64,000 nt of DNA from Weizmannia faecalis (GTDB lineage Bacteria; Bacillota; Bacilli; Bacillales; Bacillaceae_C): the NCBI RefSeq assembly GCF_018101145.1, contig NZ_JAGQEI010000003.1; one strand, 5' to 3'. The notes beneath the pieces were generated by a model. The model saw nothing but the letters and a program-made list of their open reading frames with translations. It did not search any database and was not told the DNA's origin. Below are positions 25,882 through 36,130 of the stretch, in pieces (the stretch's first letter is position 1; every line of letters starts with the position of its first letter). A program made the translations under genes and the position numbers.

Positions 25882-26895
25882 ATGAAAAACGTTTTTATAG
25901 TATGGACGAAATATCAAGCAAGAGTTGAAAACCTACTAGTGGATCTAAAAAAAAATTTAGGGGATTTTGAAATTATATATAGAAATAATCCCCCGGCAAA
26001 ACCAATAAAAAAATTTTTCTTCTATTTAAGATACATGATAAAGGATTATAAAAAAATTAAGCAAGAATTACCGAAGATTATTTTTGTACAAACACCACCT
26101 AGTTATGCATTAATTGTACCTTTGTTAGTAAAAAAATTTAATAAAAAAGTAAAAGTAGTATGTGATTTACATAATGCCATGACAAGAAATCCGTGGTTAA
26201 GTAGATTAGGTACACAAAAATTATTATCTTATTGTGATATTATAGTAGTTCACAATAAAGTTGTATACGACAATGTAATAAATAATAAGCTATTTAAAAA
26301 AGTAGATCATAATAAAATTATCGTTTTAGAAGATAAAACTCCTTATTTTCAAAAAAATACTACTTATATAGATAAACATGGAATAAATTCAAAACCCCTA
26401 ATATTTTTCCCAGCTTCTTTTAATATGGATGAGCCAATTCTAGATGTAATAAAATGTGCAAAAAATCTCCCGCACTTTCAGTTTATTATGACGGGCAATC
26501 AGAAGAAATTAAAAAGAAATTTTAATGTATTACCAGAAGATTTACCAGAAAATGTTGTTATAACAGGATGGATTGAAAATGATGAATATATTAAATTATT
26601 ATTTGAATGTGATATATTATTAGGTTTAACCATTTACAATGATATTCAGATGAGTGTTAGTAATGAAGGCCTTGGGGCTGAAAAGGTGATGGTATTATCC
26701 GACACTAAAGCTTTAAGAGAAATATACAAGAATGGTGCTCTATATACAAAAAATGATTGGAAATCTATAATGAAGGCCTTAGAATATGCTTATAATAGTA
26801 GATTAGATTTAAAAGAAAATATAAAAAAGGTTAAAAGATTAAAGGAAGTTCGTTATGGTGAGCAGTTTAGTAGTTTGGTTAAAAAGCTATTTTAG
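25882..26895 (+). CDS. Glycosyltransferase, GT-B fold (GT4-like)
   Basis: A 337-residue cytoplasmic glycosyltransferase with two Rossmann-like halves. The N-half contains VCDLHNAMTRNPWLSRLGTQKLLSYCD and IIVVHN. The C-half contains LIFFPASFNMDEPI, NVVITGWIENDEYIKLLFECDILLGL and the acceptor/donor segment SNEGLGAEKVMVLSD. Donor and acceptor cannot be told from sequence. The ribosome binding site GAGGATGG precedes ATG 25882. It is AT-rich like its neighbours. Confidence 0.85.
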   Translation: MKNVFIVWTKYQARVENLLVDLKKNLGDFEIIYRNNPPAKPIKKFFFYLRYMIKDYKKIKQELPKIIFVQTPPSYALIVPLLVKKFNKKVKVVCDLHNAMTRNPWLSRLGTQKLLSYCDIIVVHNKVVYDNVINNKLFKKVDHNKIIVLEDKTPYFQKNTTYIDKHGINSKPLIFFPASFNMDEPILDVIKCAKNLPHFQFIMTGNQKKLKRNFNVLPEDLPENVVITGWIENDEYIKLLFECDILLGLTIYNDIQMSVSNEGLGAEKVMVLSDTKALREIYKNGALYTKNDWKSIMKALEYAYNSRLDLKENIKKVKRLKEVRYGEQFSSLVKKLF

Positions 26896-26941
26896 CTATA
26901 AAGTTTAATTTGTAATTTATTATATTTTAAGGATGATAAAA

Positions 26942-28318
26942 ATGAAAATAATTTTACTTTCAGGAGGATCCGGGAAACGCCTTTGGCCACTATCAAATGA
27001 TGCTCGATCAAAACAATTTTTAAAGGTCTTGGAAAATAAAAATCATAATTTAGAATCAATGGTTCAACGAGTATGGAGTCAGTTGAAACAAACGCGGTTG
27101 AATAATTCAACAGTTATTGCGACAAGTAAATCTCAAGTGGAAATGATCCAAAGTCAATTGAATGGAGAAGCAGATCTAATAGTAGAACCGACAAGAAGAG
27201 ATACATTCCCTGCTATTGCCTTAGCGGTATCATATTTGTATACAAATACAGGAGCACGCTTGGATGAAGTAGTTGGAGTCCTTCCAGTCGACCCTTATGT
27301 CGAAACAAGTTTTTTTGATAGGGTCAAGGATTTAGAAATGGCTATTCAGAAAAGTGAATCTGATTTGGCATTAATAGGTGTTAAGCCAACTTATCCATCA
27401 GAGAAATATGGATACATTGTACCTGAAGACGATTCGATTGATTCTTCTCAAGTTATCAAAGTTAGCCGTTTTACAGAAAAGCCTAATGAAAATAGAGCTA
27501 GAGAGTTATTGAAACAAGGTGCAATGTGGAACTGTGGTGTATTTGCTTTTCGTTTAGGATATCTTATTAATTTACTTGAAGAAAAACATTTGCCAATCCA
27601 TTACGAAGAGCTATTAAAACAATATGCAAGATTACCAAAAATTAGTTTTGATTATGAAGTAGTAGAAAAAGCTAAAAATATTATTGCATTACAATATAAT
27701 GGATATTGGAAAGATTTGGGAACATGGAATACTTTAACAGAGGAAATGGGAACTAATAAGATAGGAAATGGTATTATCAGTGAAGATAGTATCAATACTC
27801 ATTTAATCAATGAAATTGATATTCCAGTAACTATCTTAGGCGTTTCGAATGCTGTTATTGCTGTAAGTCCTGACGGTATTCTTGTTTCAGATAAAGAAAA
27901 AAGTCCCAAAATTAAAGAGCTTGTCAGTACGTTTAATGATCGACCGATGTATGAAGAGCGTCGTTGGGGGTGGTACCGTGTGCTGGATCATGTTAAGTAT
28001 AATGGTACTCAAGAAGTCTTAACAAAAAAAATAGGAATTAAGGCTGGATCCAATTTAAGTTATCAATATCATTTAGCACGTAAGGAGACTTGGACGGTCG
28101 TAAAAGGTGAAGGCGTTGTTGCATTAAATGGTAGTTTACAGGTAGTAAAAGCAGGCGATGTTTTACAAGTTGAAATTGGAGACAAACATGCAATAAAAGC
28201 CACTACTGAGCTTGAAATGATCGAGGTTCAGTCGGGAACAGAGATATTAGAAGAAGATATTGTTCGTATATTTATGGATTGGGATGAAATTGAGGACTAT
28301 TGTTATAGTATAAAATAA
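26942..28318 (+). CDS. manC: Mannose-1-phosphate guanylyltransferase / mannose-6-phosphate isomerase
   Basis: A 458-residue bifunctional type II enzyme. Residues 1-330 form the GDP-mannose pyrophosphorylase domain (LSGGSGKRLWPLSNDARSKQF, EPTRRDTFPAIALA, FTEKPNE, NCGVFAF). Residues 345-458 form the cupin isomerase domain (GWYRVLD, SYQYHLARKETWTVVKGEGVV). It supplies GDP-mannose, so mannose or a GDP-mannose-derived sugar is probably in the polymer. ATG 26942 is chosen over 26933 because of the distance to AAGGA. Composition is intermediate between the AT-rich cassette and ugd. Confidence 0.93.
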   Translation: MKIILLSGGSGKRLWPLSNDARSKQFLKVLENKNHNLESMVQRVWSQLKQTRLNNSTVIATSKSQVEMIQSQLNGEADLIVEPTRRDTFPAIALAVSYLYTNTGARLDEVVGVLPVDPYVETSFFDRVKDLEMAIQKSESDLALIGVKPTYPSEKYGYIVPEDDSIDSSQVIKVSRFTEKPNENRARELLKQGAMWNCGVFAFRLGYLINLLEEKHLPIHYEELLKQYARLPKISFDYEVVEKAKNIIALQYNGYWKDLGTWNTLTEEMGTNKIGNGIISEDSINTHLINEIDIPVTILGVSNAVIAVSPDGILVSDKEKSPKIKELVSTFNDRPMYEERRWGWYRVLDHVKYNGTQEVLTKKIGIKAGSNLSYQYHLARKETWTVVKGEGVVALNGSLQVVKAGDVLQVEIGDKHAIKATTELEMIEVQSGTEILEEDIVRIFMDWDEIEDYCYSIK

Positions 28319-28347
28319 TTCTAAAAAATATTTAGGAGATGTTTAAA

Positions 28348-29685
28348 ATGAAGCACATAACAGTTGCGGGCACAGGTTATGTAGGACTAGTTACAGGGGT
28401 TTGCCTAGCAGAGGTTGGTCACCATGTTTCTTGTGTAGATAACAATCAGGATAAAATAGATTTATTGAATAGTGGTAAATCTCCTATTTTTGAACCTGGA
28501 CTAGATGAATTGATGGTAAAGAATAAAAAAGAAGGAAAGCTATTATTTACAACCGATTATAAAAAAACATATGCCCAATCGGATGTTATTTTTATAGGAG
28601 TTGGAACACCTGAAAATGCAGACGGCTCTGCAAATTTAAACTATGTTTATACAGTTGCACAGCAGATCGCTGAATCTGTAGAAAGGGATTGCCTAGTTGT
28701 TATTAAGTCCACTGTTCCAATTGGAACAAATGATAAAATAGAAGCTTTTATGAAAGAGCATCTTATAAACAATGTTCAGATTGAAGTAGCTTCAAATCCT
28801 GAATTCCTTGCCCAGGGTACTGCAGTTCGGGATACTTTACATGCCTCTAGAATTGTAATAGGCGTCGAAAGTGAAAATGCAAAACAAATTCTAACAAGTA
28901 TCTACGAACCTTTTAAACAACCGATTGTGGCAATGAATCGCCGAAGCGCAGAGATGGTAAAATATGCTTCGAATGACTTCTTGGCTTTGAAAATTTCCTT
29001 TGTCAATGATATTGCAAACCTATGTGAAAAGGTTGGTGCGAACATTGAAGATGTCACAAATGGGATGAGCTACGATGAAAGAATTGGCAACCGATTTTTA
29101 AATCCGGGGATTGGTTACGGTGGCTCTTGCTTCCCGAAAGATACAAAAGCGTTACACTGGCTTGCGGAAGAAGAAGGATATATTTTAAGAACCGTGAAAG
29201 CAGCCATTGATGTGAATGAAAAACAAAAATATGCACTCATCAAAAAAGCACGCAATGATTTTCCAACTTTTAACGAAAAAAAGGTTGCGGTATTGGGGCT
29301 CACCTTTAAACCCGGAACGGATGATTTACGTGAAGCACCGTCCATTCCGAACATCCGCTTGCTGCTAAATGAAGGGGCGCGTATACAGGCATTCGATCCG
29401 GTTGGGATAGAAAACTATAAGAAACTGTTTCCTGATCAGATTGCTTATAAACACTCTATTGAAGAGGCTTTGGAAGATGCTGATCTTTGCTTTATCTTTA
29501 CTGAATGGCCGGAAATCAAAGAAATGGATCTGGATTTGTTTAAGAAACAGATGAAGACTCCGCATATCTATGATGGCCGGAACTGCTTTAGTCTGTGTGA
29601 AATTGAAAATAAAGGGATTAATTACCATTCAATTGGCCGCCCGAGTGTCGTTGAATTCAGCGTACTCGATGAAGTTCAGGCGTGA
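28348..29685 (+). CDS. ugd: UDP-glucose 6-dehydrogenase
   Basis: A 445-residue NAD-dependent dehydrogenase (Ugd/TuaD) converting UDP-glucose to UDP-glucuronate. It shows the Rossmann start ITVAGTGYVGLVTGVCLAEVG, VGTPEN, NPEFLAQGTAV, and the catalytic block GYGGSCFPKD with Cys261, followed by LTFKPGTDDLREAPS. ATG 28348 is preferred over 28339, which would touch the ribosome binding site TTTAGGAG. A terminator follows. With galU it gives the UDP-GlcA branch of the polysaccharide pathway. Confidence 0.95.
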   Translation: MKHITVAGTGYVGLVTGVCLAEVGHHVSCVDNNQDKIDLLNSGKSPIFEPGLDELMVKNKKEGKLLFTTDYKKTYAQSDVIFIGVGTPENADGSANLNYVYTVAQQIAESVERDCLVVIKSTVPIGTNDKIEAFMKEHLINNVQIEVASNPEFLAQGTAVRDTLHASRIVIGVESENAKQILTSIYEPFKQPIVAMNRRSAEMVKYASNDFLALKISFVNDIANLCEKVGANIEDVTNGMSYDERIGNRFLNPGIGYGGSCFPKDTKALHWLAEEEGYILRTVKAAIDVNEKQKYALIKKARNDFPTFNEKKVAVLGLTFKPGTDDLREAPSIPNIRLLLNEGARIQAFDPVGIENYKKLFPDQIAYKHSIEEALEDADLCFIFTEWPEIKEMDLDLFKKQMKTPHIYDGRNCFSLCEIENKGINYHSIGRPSVVEFSVLDEVQA

Positions 29686-29695
29686 AATTAAAACG

Positions 29696-29725
29696 GAGCA
29701 CCTCAAATCAGGGTGCTCTTTTTTT
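29696..29725 (+). terminator. Terminator after ugd
   Basis: GAGCACC / GGTGCTC stem with an 8-9 nt loop followed by seven T's. It ends the polysaccharide operon proper. Confidence 0.9.
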
Positions 29726-29881
29726 CTGCATTTATTCTATAATTTGTCAAATTTTTTTCGGAAAATAGCGGGAAGGGTTGATAAAATAAAAGAGAAAACA
29801 ATGATACGCATGTTTTTTAAAAAATGAAAGCGGAAACAGGTATGTTGTCGCCTATCTGAACAACTTTAGGAGATGTTTTCA

Positions 29882-31051
29882 TTGACAAAAATTACAGTTG
29901 CAGGAACAGGCTATGTGGGTTTATCAAATGCAGTACTTTTGGCGCAACATAATGAAGTCATTGCGCTTGATATTCTTCAGGAAAAAGTGGATATGATCAA
30001 TAACAAGCGGTCGCCTATTGTGGACCATGAAATCGAAGAGTATCTTGCAACAAAAGATTTAAATTTAGCGGCGACAACTGATAACTATCTTGCTTATAAG
30101 GATGCTGAGTATGTCATCATTTCTACCCCGACAAACTATGATCCTGAGAAAAATTATTTCAACACGAGAACAGTGGAAGCTGTAATCGCCAATGTGCTTT
30201 CAATTAATCCAAATGCCATTATGGTGATTAAATCGACTGTACCGGTTGGATATACTGAAATGATAAAAGAAAAGTTTGAGACAGACAATGTGATCTTTTC
30301 TCCTGAATTCTTACGTGAAGGCAAGGCTTTGTATGATAACTTATATCCTTCGAGAATTATAGTGGGAGAGCAATCAGAACGGGCCAAGGTTTTTGCGGGC
30401 TTATTGGCTTAAGGTGCAATTAAAGAAGACATCCCTGTATTGTACACAAATTTAACAGAAGCAGAAGCTATTAAACTATTTGCCAACACTTATCTTGCCA
30501 TGCGGGTTGCGTTTTTCAATGAGTTAGACTCATATGCGGAAGTTAGGGGATTAAGCACGAAACAAATCATAGAAGGAGTCGGCCTTGATCCGAGGATCGG
30601 CAGCCATTACAATAACCCATCGTTTGGCTACGGCGGCTACTGTCTTCCTAAAGACACAAAACAACTACTCGCTAATTACGAGAACGTTCCGAACAACATC
30701 ATGCAAGCCATCGTCGATGCGAACAGAACAAGAAAAGACCACATTGCCGAAATGATTATCAAGAAACACCCGAAAGTCGTCGGCATTTACCGTCTCACTA
30801 TGAAAACTGACTCCGACAACTTCCGAGAATCCGCCATCCAAGGCGTCATGAAACGAATCAAAGCAAAAGGCATTGAAGTGGTCGTATACGAACCCGTCCT
30901 GCATGAAGAGAAGTTCTTTAATTCAAGGGTAGTCAATGACTTGGAAGAATTCAAACAGGTCAGTGATGTCATAGTGGCAAACCGGTTATCAGATGATCTG
31001 CTTGATGTGGAGGAGAAGGTGTATACGAGGGATTTATTTAGCAGAGGTTGA
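29882..31051 (+). pseudogene. Second UDP-sugar dehydrogenase gene with one in-frame stop codon
   Basis: Encodes a 389-residue short-type nucleotide-sugar dehydrogenase (ITVAGTGYVGLSNAVLLA, STVPVG, SPEFLREGKAL, GYGGYCLPKD with Cys254). Codon 177 (30410-30412) is TAA between ...AGLLA and GAIKEDIPV..., and the same frame continues intact to 31051. One base change would therefore restore it. The start is TTG 29882 after TTTAGGAG, a leader nearly identical to that of ugd. It may be a recent pseudogene, a sequencing error or a readthrough case. As written it makes only a truncated Rossmann half without the catalytic cysteine. Confidence 0.88.
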
Positions 31052-31370
31052 GGGATTGTGGAAAAACCAGGGGAATCTTTGCAAAATAGAAGTATACAAT
31101 TTTGTAGAGGACTTACTTTTGCTTAACTTAACATAGGGAAGCGGACATGCAAGACGATTAGTTAAGCCAGTGTCACTTACAGCTGCTTTTCTGACCTGAA
31201 AGTTATGCCTACAAATGCGTTTGTCATGTTGTAATTCCTTGCAAAAGAACTATATTTTTTGTTTGCATGAAATAACATGGTCTCCTCTGGAAAGAGGTGA
31301 TTTTTCAACATACGTTTTGTTACTTTTTAAGCAAATAAAAGTTCATTCAATTATATAAGGAGAAGAGAAA
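31052..31370 (+). other. Intergenic leader before the Gabija-like operon
   Basis: 319 bp without a gene. A small hairpin with a T-run at 31281-31305 (CCTCT/AGAGG then T5) could attenuate transcription. The nuclease gene itself has a strong AAGGAGAAGAG ribosome binding site. No clear promoter hexamers are visible. Confidence 0.4.
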
Positions 31371-33518
31371 ATGCAAGTACAAAAAGTTAGAGTGAGAAAT
31401 TTCCGTATGTTAAAGGATTCAGAATTAACCTTTGAAAAAAGTACAACGGTAATCGTTGGACGTAATAATTCCGGAAAGACTACGCTAACTGAAGTTTTTA
31501 GAAGGTTTCTAATGGATACCAATCCTAAATTTAATTTGGAAGATTTTTCGCTATCTTGCCACCAAAATTTTTGCAAAGCTTTTTTGCTATGGAAACATAA
31601 GAGAGATAACAAAAAGGTAAGAGAATATTTACCATTTATTGATATTACCCTAACATTTAATTATGACTTAGATTGTGATGAGTTAGGTCCGGTTGGAGAG
31701 TTTATAATTGATATGGATTCTTCCTCATCAAATGTTATAGTAAATCTGCGATACGAACTGAAGAACGGTAAAATAGATGCATTATTTGAAAATGTAATCT
31801 ATTCTAACGATAAAAAGTTAAGGGAACAAGAAAAAAGAGATTTTTTTAGGATATTAAAAGACAGAATACCAAAACTATTTACAACGAATATTGTTGCTAT
31901 TGATCCCGGTGATGAGGGTAATCGAAAGCCAATGGAATTAAAAGAATTTAAGTCAATTTTACAAACTGGATTTATAAATGCACAGCGGGGTTTAGATGAT
32001 GTAACAAATAAAGAAAGAGATGTGCTTGGGAAAGTTATAGAAAAAATGTTTGATATTGCACAAACAGGTAATGGATATTTATTTAGAGAAGATTTTGATA
32101 CTATATCAGCCCTTGAGGATGCGGTTAAAGACATTCAGAGAAAACTAGATACTGATTTTAATGACCACCTAAATTTGTTACTGCCTTCTCTTTCACTATT
32201 TGGATATCCGGGTTTAAATAACACTTCTCTTCAAACGGAAACAATTTTAGATGTGAAGCGGCTTTTAGAAAATCACACAAAGGTTCGATATCCGGGGAAT
32301 AATGGTTTTACTCTTCCAGAGGCATATAACGGACTGGGGTCTAGAAATTTAATATATATATTATTTCAGTTTTATGAATTCTTTAAATCGTATATGACAC
32401 AAATACCAAATCCAAACTTTCACTTAATATTTATTGAAGAACCTGAGGCACACCTTCACCCTCAAATGCAGGAAGTGTTTATAAGAAAAATTAATGAGAT
32501 TGCGGAAGAGTTTTGTAAACGATTTAGTATAGAGAGGAAATGGCCGGTTCAATTTATTATTACTACACATTCAACTCACATTGCAAATGAAGCATCTTTT
32601 GATTCAATTAGGTATTTTTTAAGTACAAGATCACTGGACGGATATTTATCTACTCGTATAAAAGATTTAAAAAACTCTTTTTCTGAGAAAACACCAAAAG
32701 AGACTAAAGAATTCTTACATAAATATTTAACTTTAACAAAGTGTGATCTTTTCTTTGCTGACAAAGCTATATTAGTTGAGGGGGCAACGGAAAGATTATT
32801 ACTGCCAAAGATGATTGAAAAGTTAGATGAAGGTAAGCAACCGGATGAGACATTGTCTAGCAGATATATGTCGATAATTGAAGTCTCAGGGGCCTATGCA
32901 CATCATTTTATTCCGCTTATTAATTTTTTGGAATTAAAAACGTTAATTATAACGGATATAGATTCCGTAAAAATCTGTAAAACGAATAACAAAAAAAGAA
33001 AATCTAGAAATAAATGTGTTGTTGCTGAAGGATTATACACAAGTAACGCATGTATAAAGAATTGGTTTTCAAATGATGTTTCTATAAAGGAATTGCTAAT
33101 TAAAACTGAATATGAAAAAACAAAAGAATACGTTCGGATTGCTTATCAAGTACCTGAAGTAGATTTAGTAATTTCGGATGCTACTCATGCATTAAATGAA
33201 ACAGCTGTTGCAGTAACAGAAGAAGAGACAGATAAGTCATTTATTAATGAGCAATCCTCTGAAATACAAGCTCTTTCAGTTGAATCGAGATTTGCATTTA
33301 CTGGAAGGAGTTTTGAGGATGCATTTATGTTGGCAAACAGAACAATTTTTGATTTAAATGGAAATAAGCCAGAAGAGTTTGCGTTGGATGCATGGAATAA
33401 AGCACAAAAAATATCTAAAACTGAGTTTGCTCTGAAATATGCTATCGAGGAAACCGAATGGAATATTCCTTTGTATATTAAAGAGGGCCTGATGTGGCTC
33501 TCAATATGCACAAATTAA
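31371..33518 (+). CDS. gajA: OLD-family ATP-dependent nuclease, GajA-like
   Basis: A 715-residue class 2 OLD protein. An ABC-type ATPase N-terminus carries Walker A GRNNSGKTTL (Lys36) and the later block LIFIEEPEAHLHPQMQ followed by FIITTHSTHIANEA. A TOPRIM nuclease domain follows, with ILVEGATERLLLPK (Glu470) and ITDID (Asp529, Asp531). With the UvrD-like helicase encoded 20 bp downstream it matches the Gabija anti-phage system, in which GajA nicks DNA and GajB helps sense nucleotide depletion. It is longer than the roughly 580-residue reference GajA; the extra sequence is mainly in the linker and C-terminus. AT-rich, unlike core genes. Confidence 0.88.
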   Translation: MQVQKVRVRNFRMLKDSELTFEKSTTVIVGRNNSGKTTLTEVFRRFLMDTNPKFNLEDFSLSCHQNFCKAFLLWKHKRDNKKVREYLPFIDITLTFNYDLDCDELGPVGEFIIDMDSSSSNVIVNLRYELKNGKIDALFENVIYSNDKKLREQEKRDFFRILKDRIPKLFTTNIVAIDPGDEGNRKPMELKEFKSILQTGFINAQRGLDDVTNKERDVLGKVIEKMFDIAQTGNGYLFREDFDTISALEDAVKDIQRKLDTDFNDHLNLLLPSLSLFGYPGLNNTSLQTETILDVKRLLENHTKVRYPGNNGFTLPEAYNGLGSRNLIYILFQFYEFFKSYMTQIPNPNFHLIFIEEPEAHLHPQMQEVFIRKINEIAEEFCKRFSIERKWPVQFIITTHSTHIANEASFDSIRYFLSTRSLDGYLSTRIKDLKNSFSEKTPKETKEFLHKYLTLTKCDLFFADKAILVEGATERLLLPKMIEKLDEGKQPDETLSSRYMSIIEVSGAYAHHFIPLINFLELKTLIITDIDSVKICKTNNKKRKSRNKCVVAEGLYTSNACIKNWFSNDVSIKELLIKTEYEKTKEYVRIAYQVPEVDLVISDATHALNETAVAVTEEETDKSFINEQSSEIQALSVESRFAFTGRSFEDAFMLANRTIFDLNGNKPEEFALDAWNKAQKISKTEFALKYAIEETEWNIPLYIKEGLMWLSICTN

Positions 33519-33538
33519 ATATTTTGGGGGGAGCAAAT

Positions 33539-36096
33539 ATGGTGGAAATATCTTCGCTTAATTCTGCGGAAATTGCATCAAGAAAAGCAATGGATAAGGT
33601 TTTTTCATGTATTGAAAATAAGAAAAATTTTGTCCTGGAAGCAGGTGCAGGAGCTGGAAAAACGTATTCATTAATTCAGACGCTTAAGTATTTGATAAAA
33701 ACGAGAGAGCGTGAAATGCTTGGGAAATATCAATCTATTGCTTGTATAACTTACACAAATGTGGCAAGGGATGAAATTGATTCCAGAACGGATAGCCATC
33801 CGCTAGTTTTTTCCACCACAATTCATTCCTTTTGTTGGAATTTGATAAAAAACTTTCAACCAAAATTAAGAGAGGCCTTATCAAAAATAAAAAGCTGGGA
33901 GAGCAGACTAAGCCAAATAAAAGATATTGGTAATTATCATATTGAATATAAAACTGGTTATCCACGAATCGAAAAAGATCACATATCATTAGGTCATAAT
34001 GATGTTATTTCTTTGACAATATATTTATTAGAATATGAAAAATTGAGAAAACTATTATCTATTCGGTTCCCAATAATATTTATAGACGAATACCAAGATA
34101 GTGCGACACGTTGCTAATTGAAAAGATTAGCCACCAGCTGTGGCTGGGAGAACTGATGATTCGAAGAGTCGAATGAAGGTGTAACGCTCTGAAAGGCTCT
34201 CCCTGAGACTCCGAATAGCACCGGGATAGGTAAGTATCCCGGGGTTATAAGCTCGGTGAAGTCGGCTGAATGTTGCCGTAACAAGTAAAGTTGACGAAAG
34301 CTTTCCAGAGGTGGAAGGTGCAACAAATAAGCCGGGGGTCTACAAAACACTCATGGTGAGAATGTTGGTGCAAAAGAGCCAACTGACGAAAATCTGAATG
34401 TACGGCTCTATAGGTATAGGTACCAGAAATGGTATCGCCACGGAATGTGGTGTCAGTGAGGTGGAGTAAGAATTGTCTTTATGAAACACCTTGTCGTGTT
34501 ACAGGCACGTCCAAGCTGGCAGGGCTAGAGGATTCACCTAAAAGTGTATGTACAGATAGAATCATCGGAACGTGGGAAGCCGGTAACGTGAAGGTCTTAC
34601 CCGCCAATGAAGCGGTGGTAAGGAAAGGCAAAAGCTATAACTTATCTTTATGCCGGTGATAGTGGTGGCACAGTACCTGTGAAGTGATGGAAACATCATG
34701 GAGGGATAGCCACTAGTCAATTTGTTGCAATTAAACTTCGTCGATTTTTCTATTGAGTTTCATATAATTGCGAATTTCATCCAAATTTGGATGAAAACAT
34801 AATTGTAGTTGACTCGCAACAAATTGATGGAACGCCGTATGCGGTGAATAATCGCATGTACGGTGTGAATGGGGGGAAAAACTGGCGATGACTTCAAAGG
34901 TTTACCTATCCATATCCGATAAGAGTTTCATGGAAACTATTAAAAAATACTTTTTAGAAAAGGGTGAAGGGCCGTTATTCGGTTTTTTCGGAGATCATTG
35001 GCAAAATATTTATAGAAATGGCTGTGGAAAAATTGATATACCAAATGTAGAAGTTATAAATAAAGGAGCGAACTTTCGTTCATGCAAAACCATTGTTGAT
35101 TGTCTGAATCGAATGCGCCCGGAATTATTCCAAGAACCTAACAATTTTACAAAAGGATTTGTTGGTGTTTATCACACAAACACATGGAAAGGAGATAGAC
35201 TTGTTGGTGCACAATGGAAAGGTGATTTGCCTACAGATGTTGCTCATCAATATTTGGAAAAAATAAAAGGTAAATTACAAAAAAAAGGTTGGGATTTTAC
35301 CCCTGAAAAAACAAAGATTTTAATGCTTACACATAATATATTAGCAAAAGAGCAAGGTTACCAAGATATCGCAGCTATTTTCTCTAATACTGATGATTAT
35401 ATAAAAAAAGGAAATGACTATATTCGGTATTTCGCTGATGTATTAGAACCTATATGCATAGCTTTCAAAAATAAAAAATACGGTGAAATGTCCTCTAAAC
35501 TAAATGGGGAGATTCCGATGATTAGATCCCATAAGGATAAGTTGAAATGGGCTAACAGTATGGATCGACTTCTTCGACTGCGCAAGGAAGGAAGTGTTGG
35601 AGAAATTATTAATTATTTGAGACAAACTAAATACCCACCATTATCACATCAAATTGAGGACATGGAATATAAAATGAGTTTACTAGACTCAATGGTAGAA
35701 GATATGTCTGAAAGTGAAAAAAAGAGAATTGAAATAACTAAAAAGCTCAAGAGTGTGCCATATCAACAAGTTATTTCGTTAATAAACTTTATAGAGGAGA
35801 GGACTCCGTTTTCAACAAAACATGGGGTTAAAGGTAGTGAGTATGAGAATGTTTTGGTTGTAATAGGTAGAGGATGGAATCTATATAATTTTTCAGATAT
35901 GCTTAAATACTATTACGAAGGAATACCAAAAGGTAAGGAGAAAATGTTTGAAAGAAATAGGAATTTATTTTATGTTGCGTGCTCAAGACCAAAAAAACGA
36001 CTGGCAATATTGTTCACGCAAGAACTGTCAGATTCTGCACTTAACACTCTTTATAAATGGTTTGGGAAAGAGAATGTTCAATCAGTTGAGATATAA
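33539..36096 (+). CDS. gajB: UvrD/GajB-like helicase gene split by a group II intron
   Basis: Two exons, 33539-34100 and 34910-36096, give a 582-residue product after removal of the intron at 34101-34909. Helicase motifs in order: Walker A EAGAGAGKTYS (Lys41), ITYTNVARDEI, TTIHSFCW, motif II FIDEYQD ending exactly at the splice point (Asp187, next codon A|CC = Thr), motif III FFGDHWQNIY, and motif VI NLFYVACSRPKKRL. Splicing restores DEYQDT, the exact family motif, in frame. Without splicing, translation stops at 34117 and the ATPase is lost. ATG 33539 follows GGGGGGAG. It is the partner of the GajA-like nuclease. Confidence 0.85.
34101..34909 (+). mobile_element. ORF-less group II intron (about 809 bp) inside the helicase gene
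   Basis: The 5' end is GTGCGACACG, the standard bacterial group II start. Near the 3' end, 34828-34867 is a domain V hairpin with the conserved GCCGTATGCGGTGAA...TCGCATGTACGGT layout, followed by a domain VI-like stretch and an end in CTAT. Domain IV is reduced to a stem (34718-34728 pairing with 34816-34826 over 11 bp) and encodes no reverse transcriptase. It would need a maturase supplied in trans. Boundaries come from restoring the helicase frame and are good to about one or two bases. Confidence 0.9.
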
Positions 36097-36130
36097 ATTA
36101 AATGCTGCATAAAAAATTCCCAATCACTGA

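Noticed and set aside
34429..34659. Intron-encoded protein
   Set aside because: 76 codons with no reverse-transcriptase or maturase motif; it lies across intron RNA core structure.
34888..36096. Independent helicase gene starting at 34888
   Set aside because: The first residues of that frame lie inside the intron's domain VI region; the true N-terminal continuation is exon 1 at 33539-34100.
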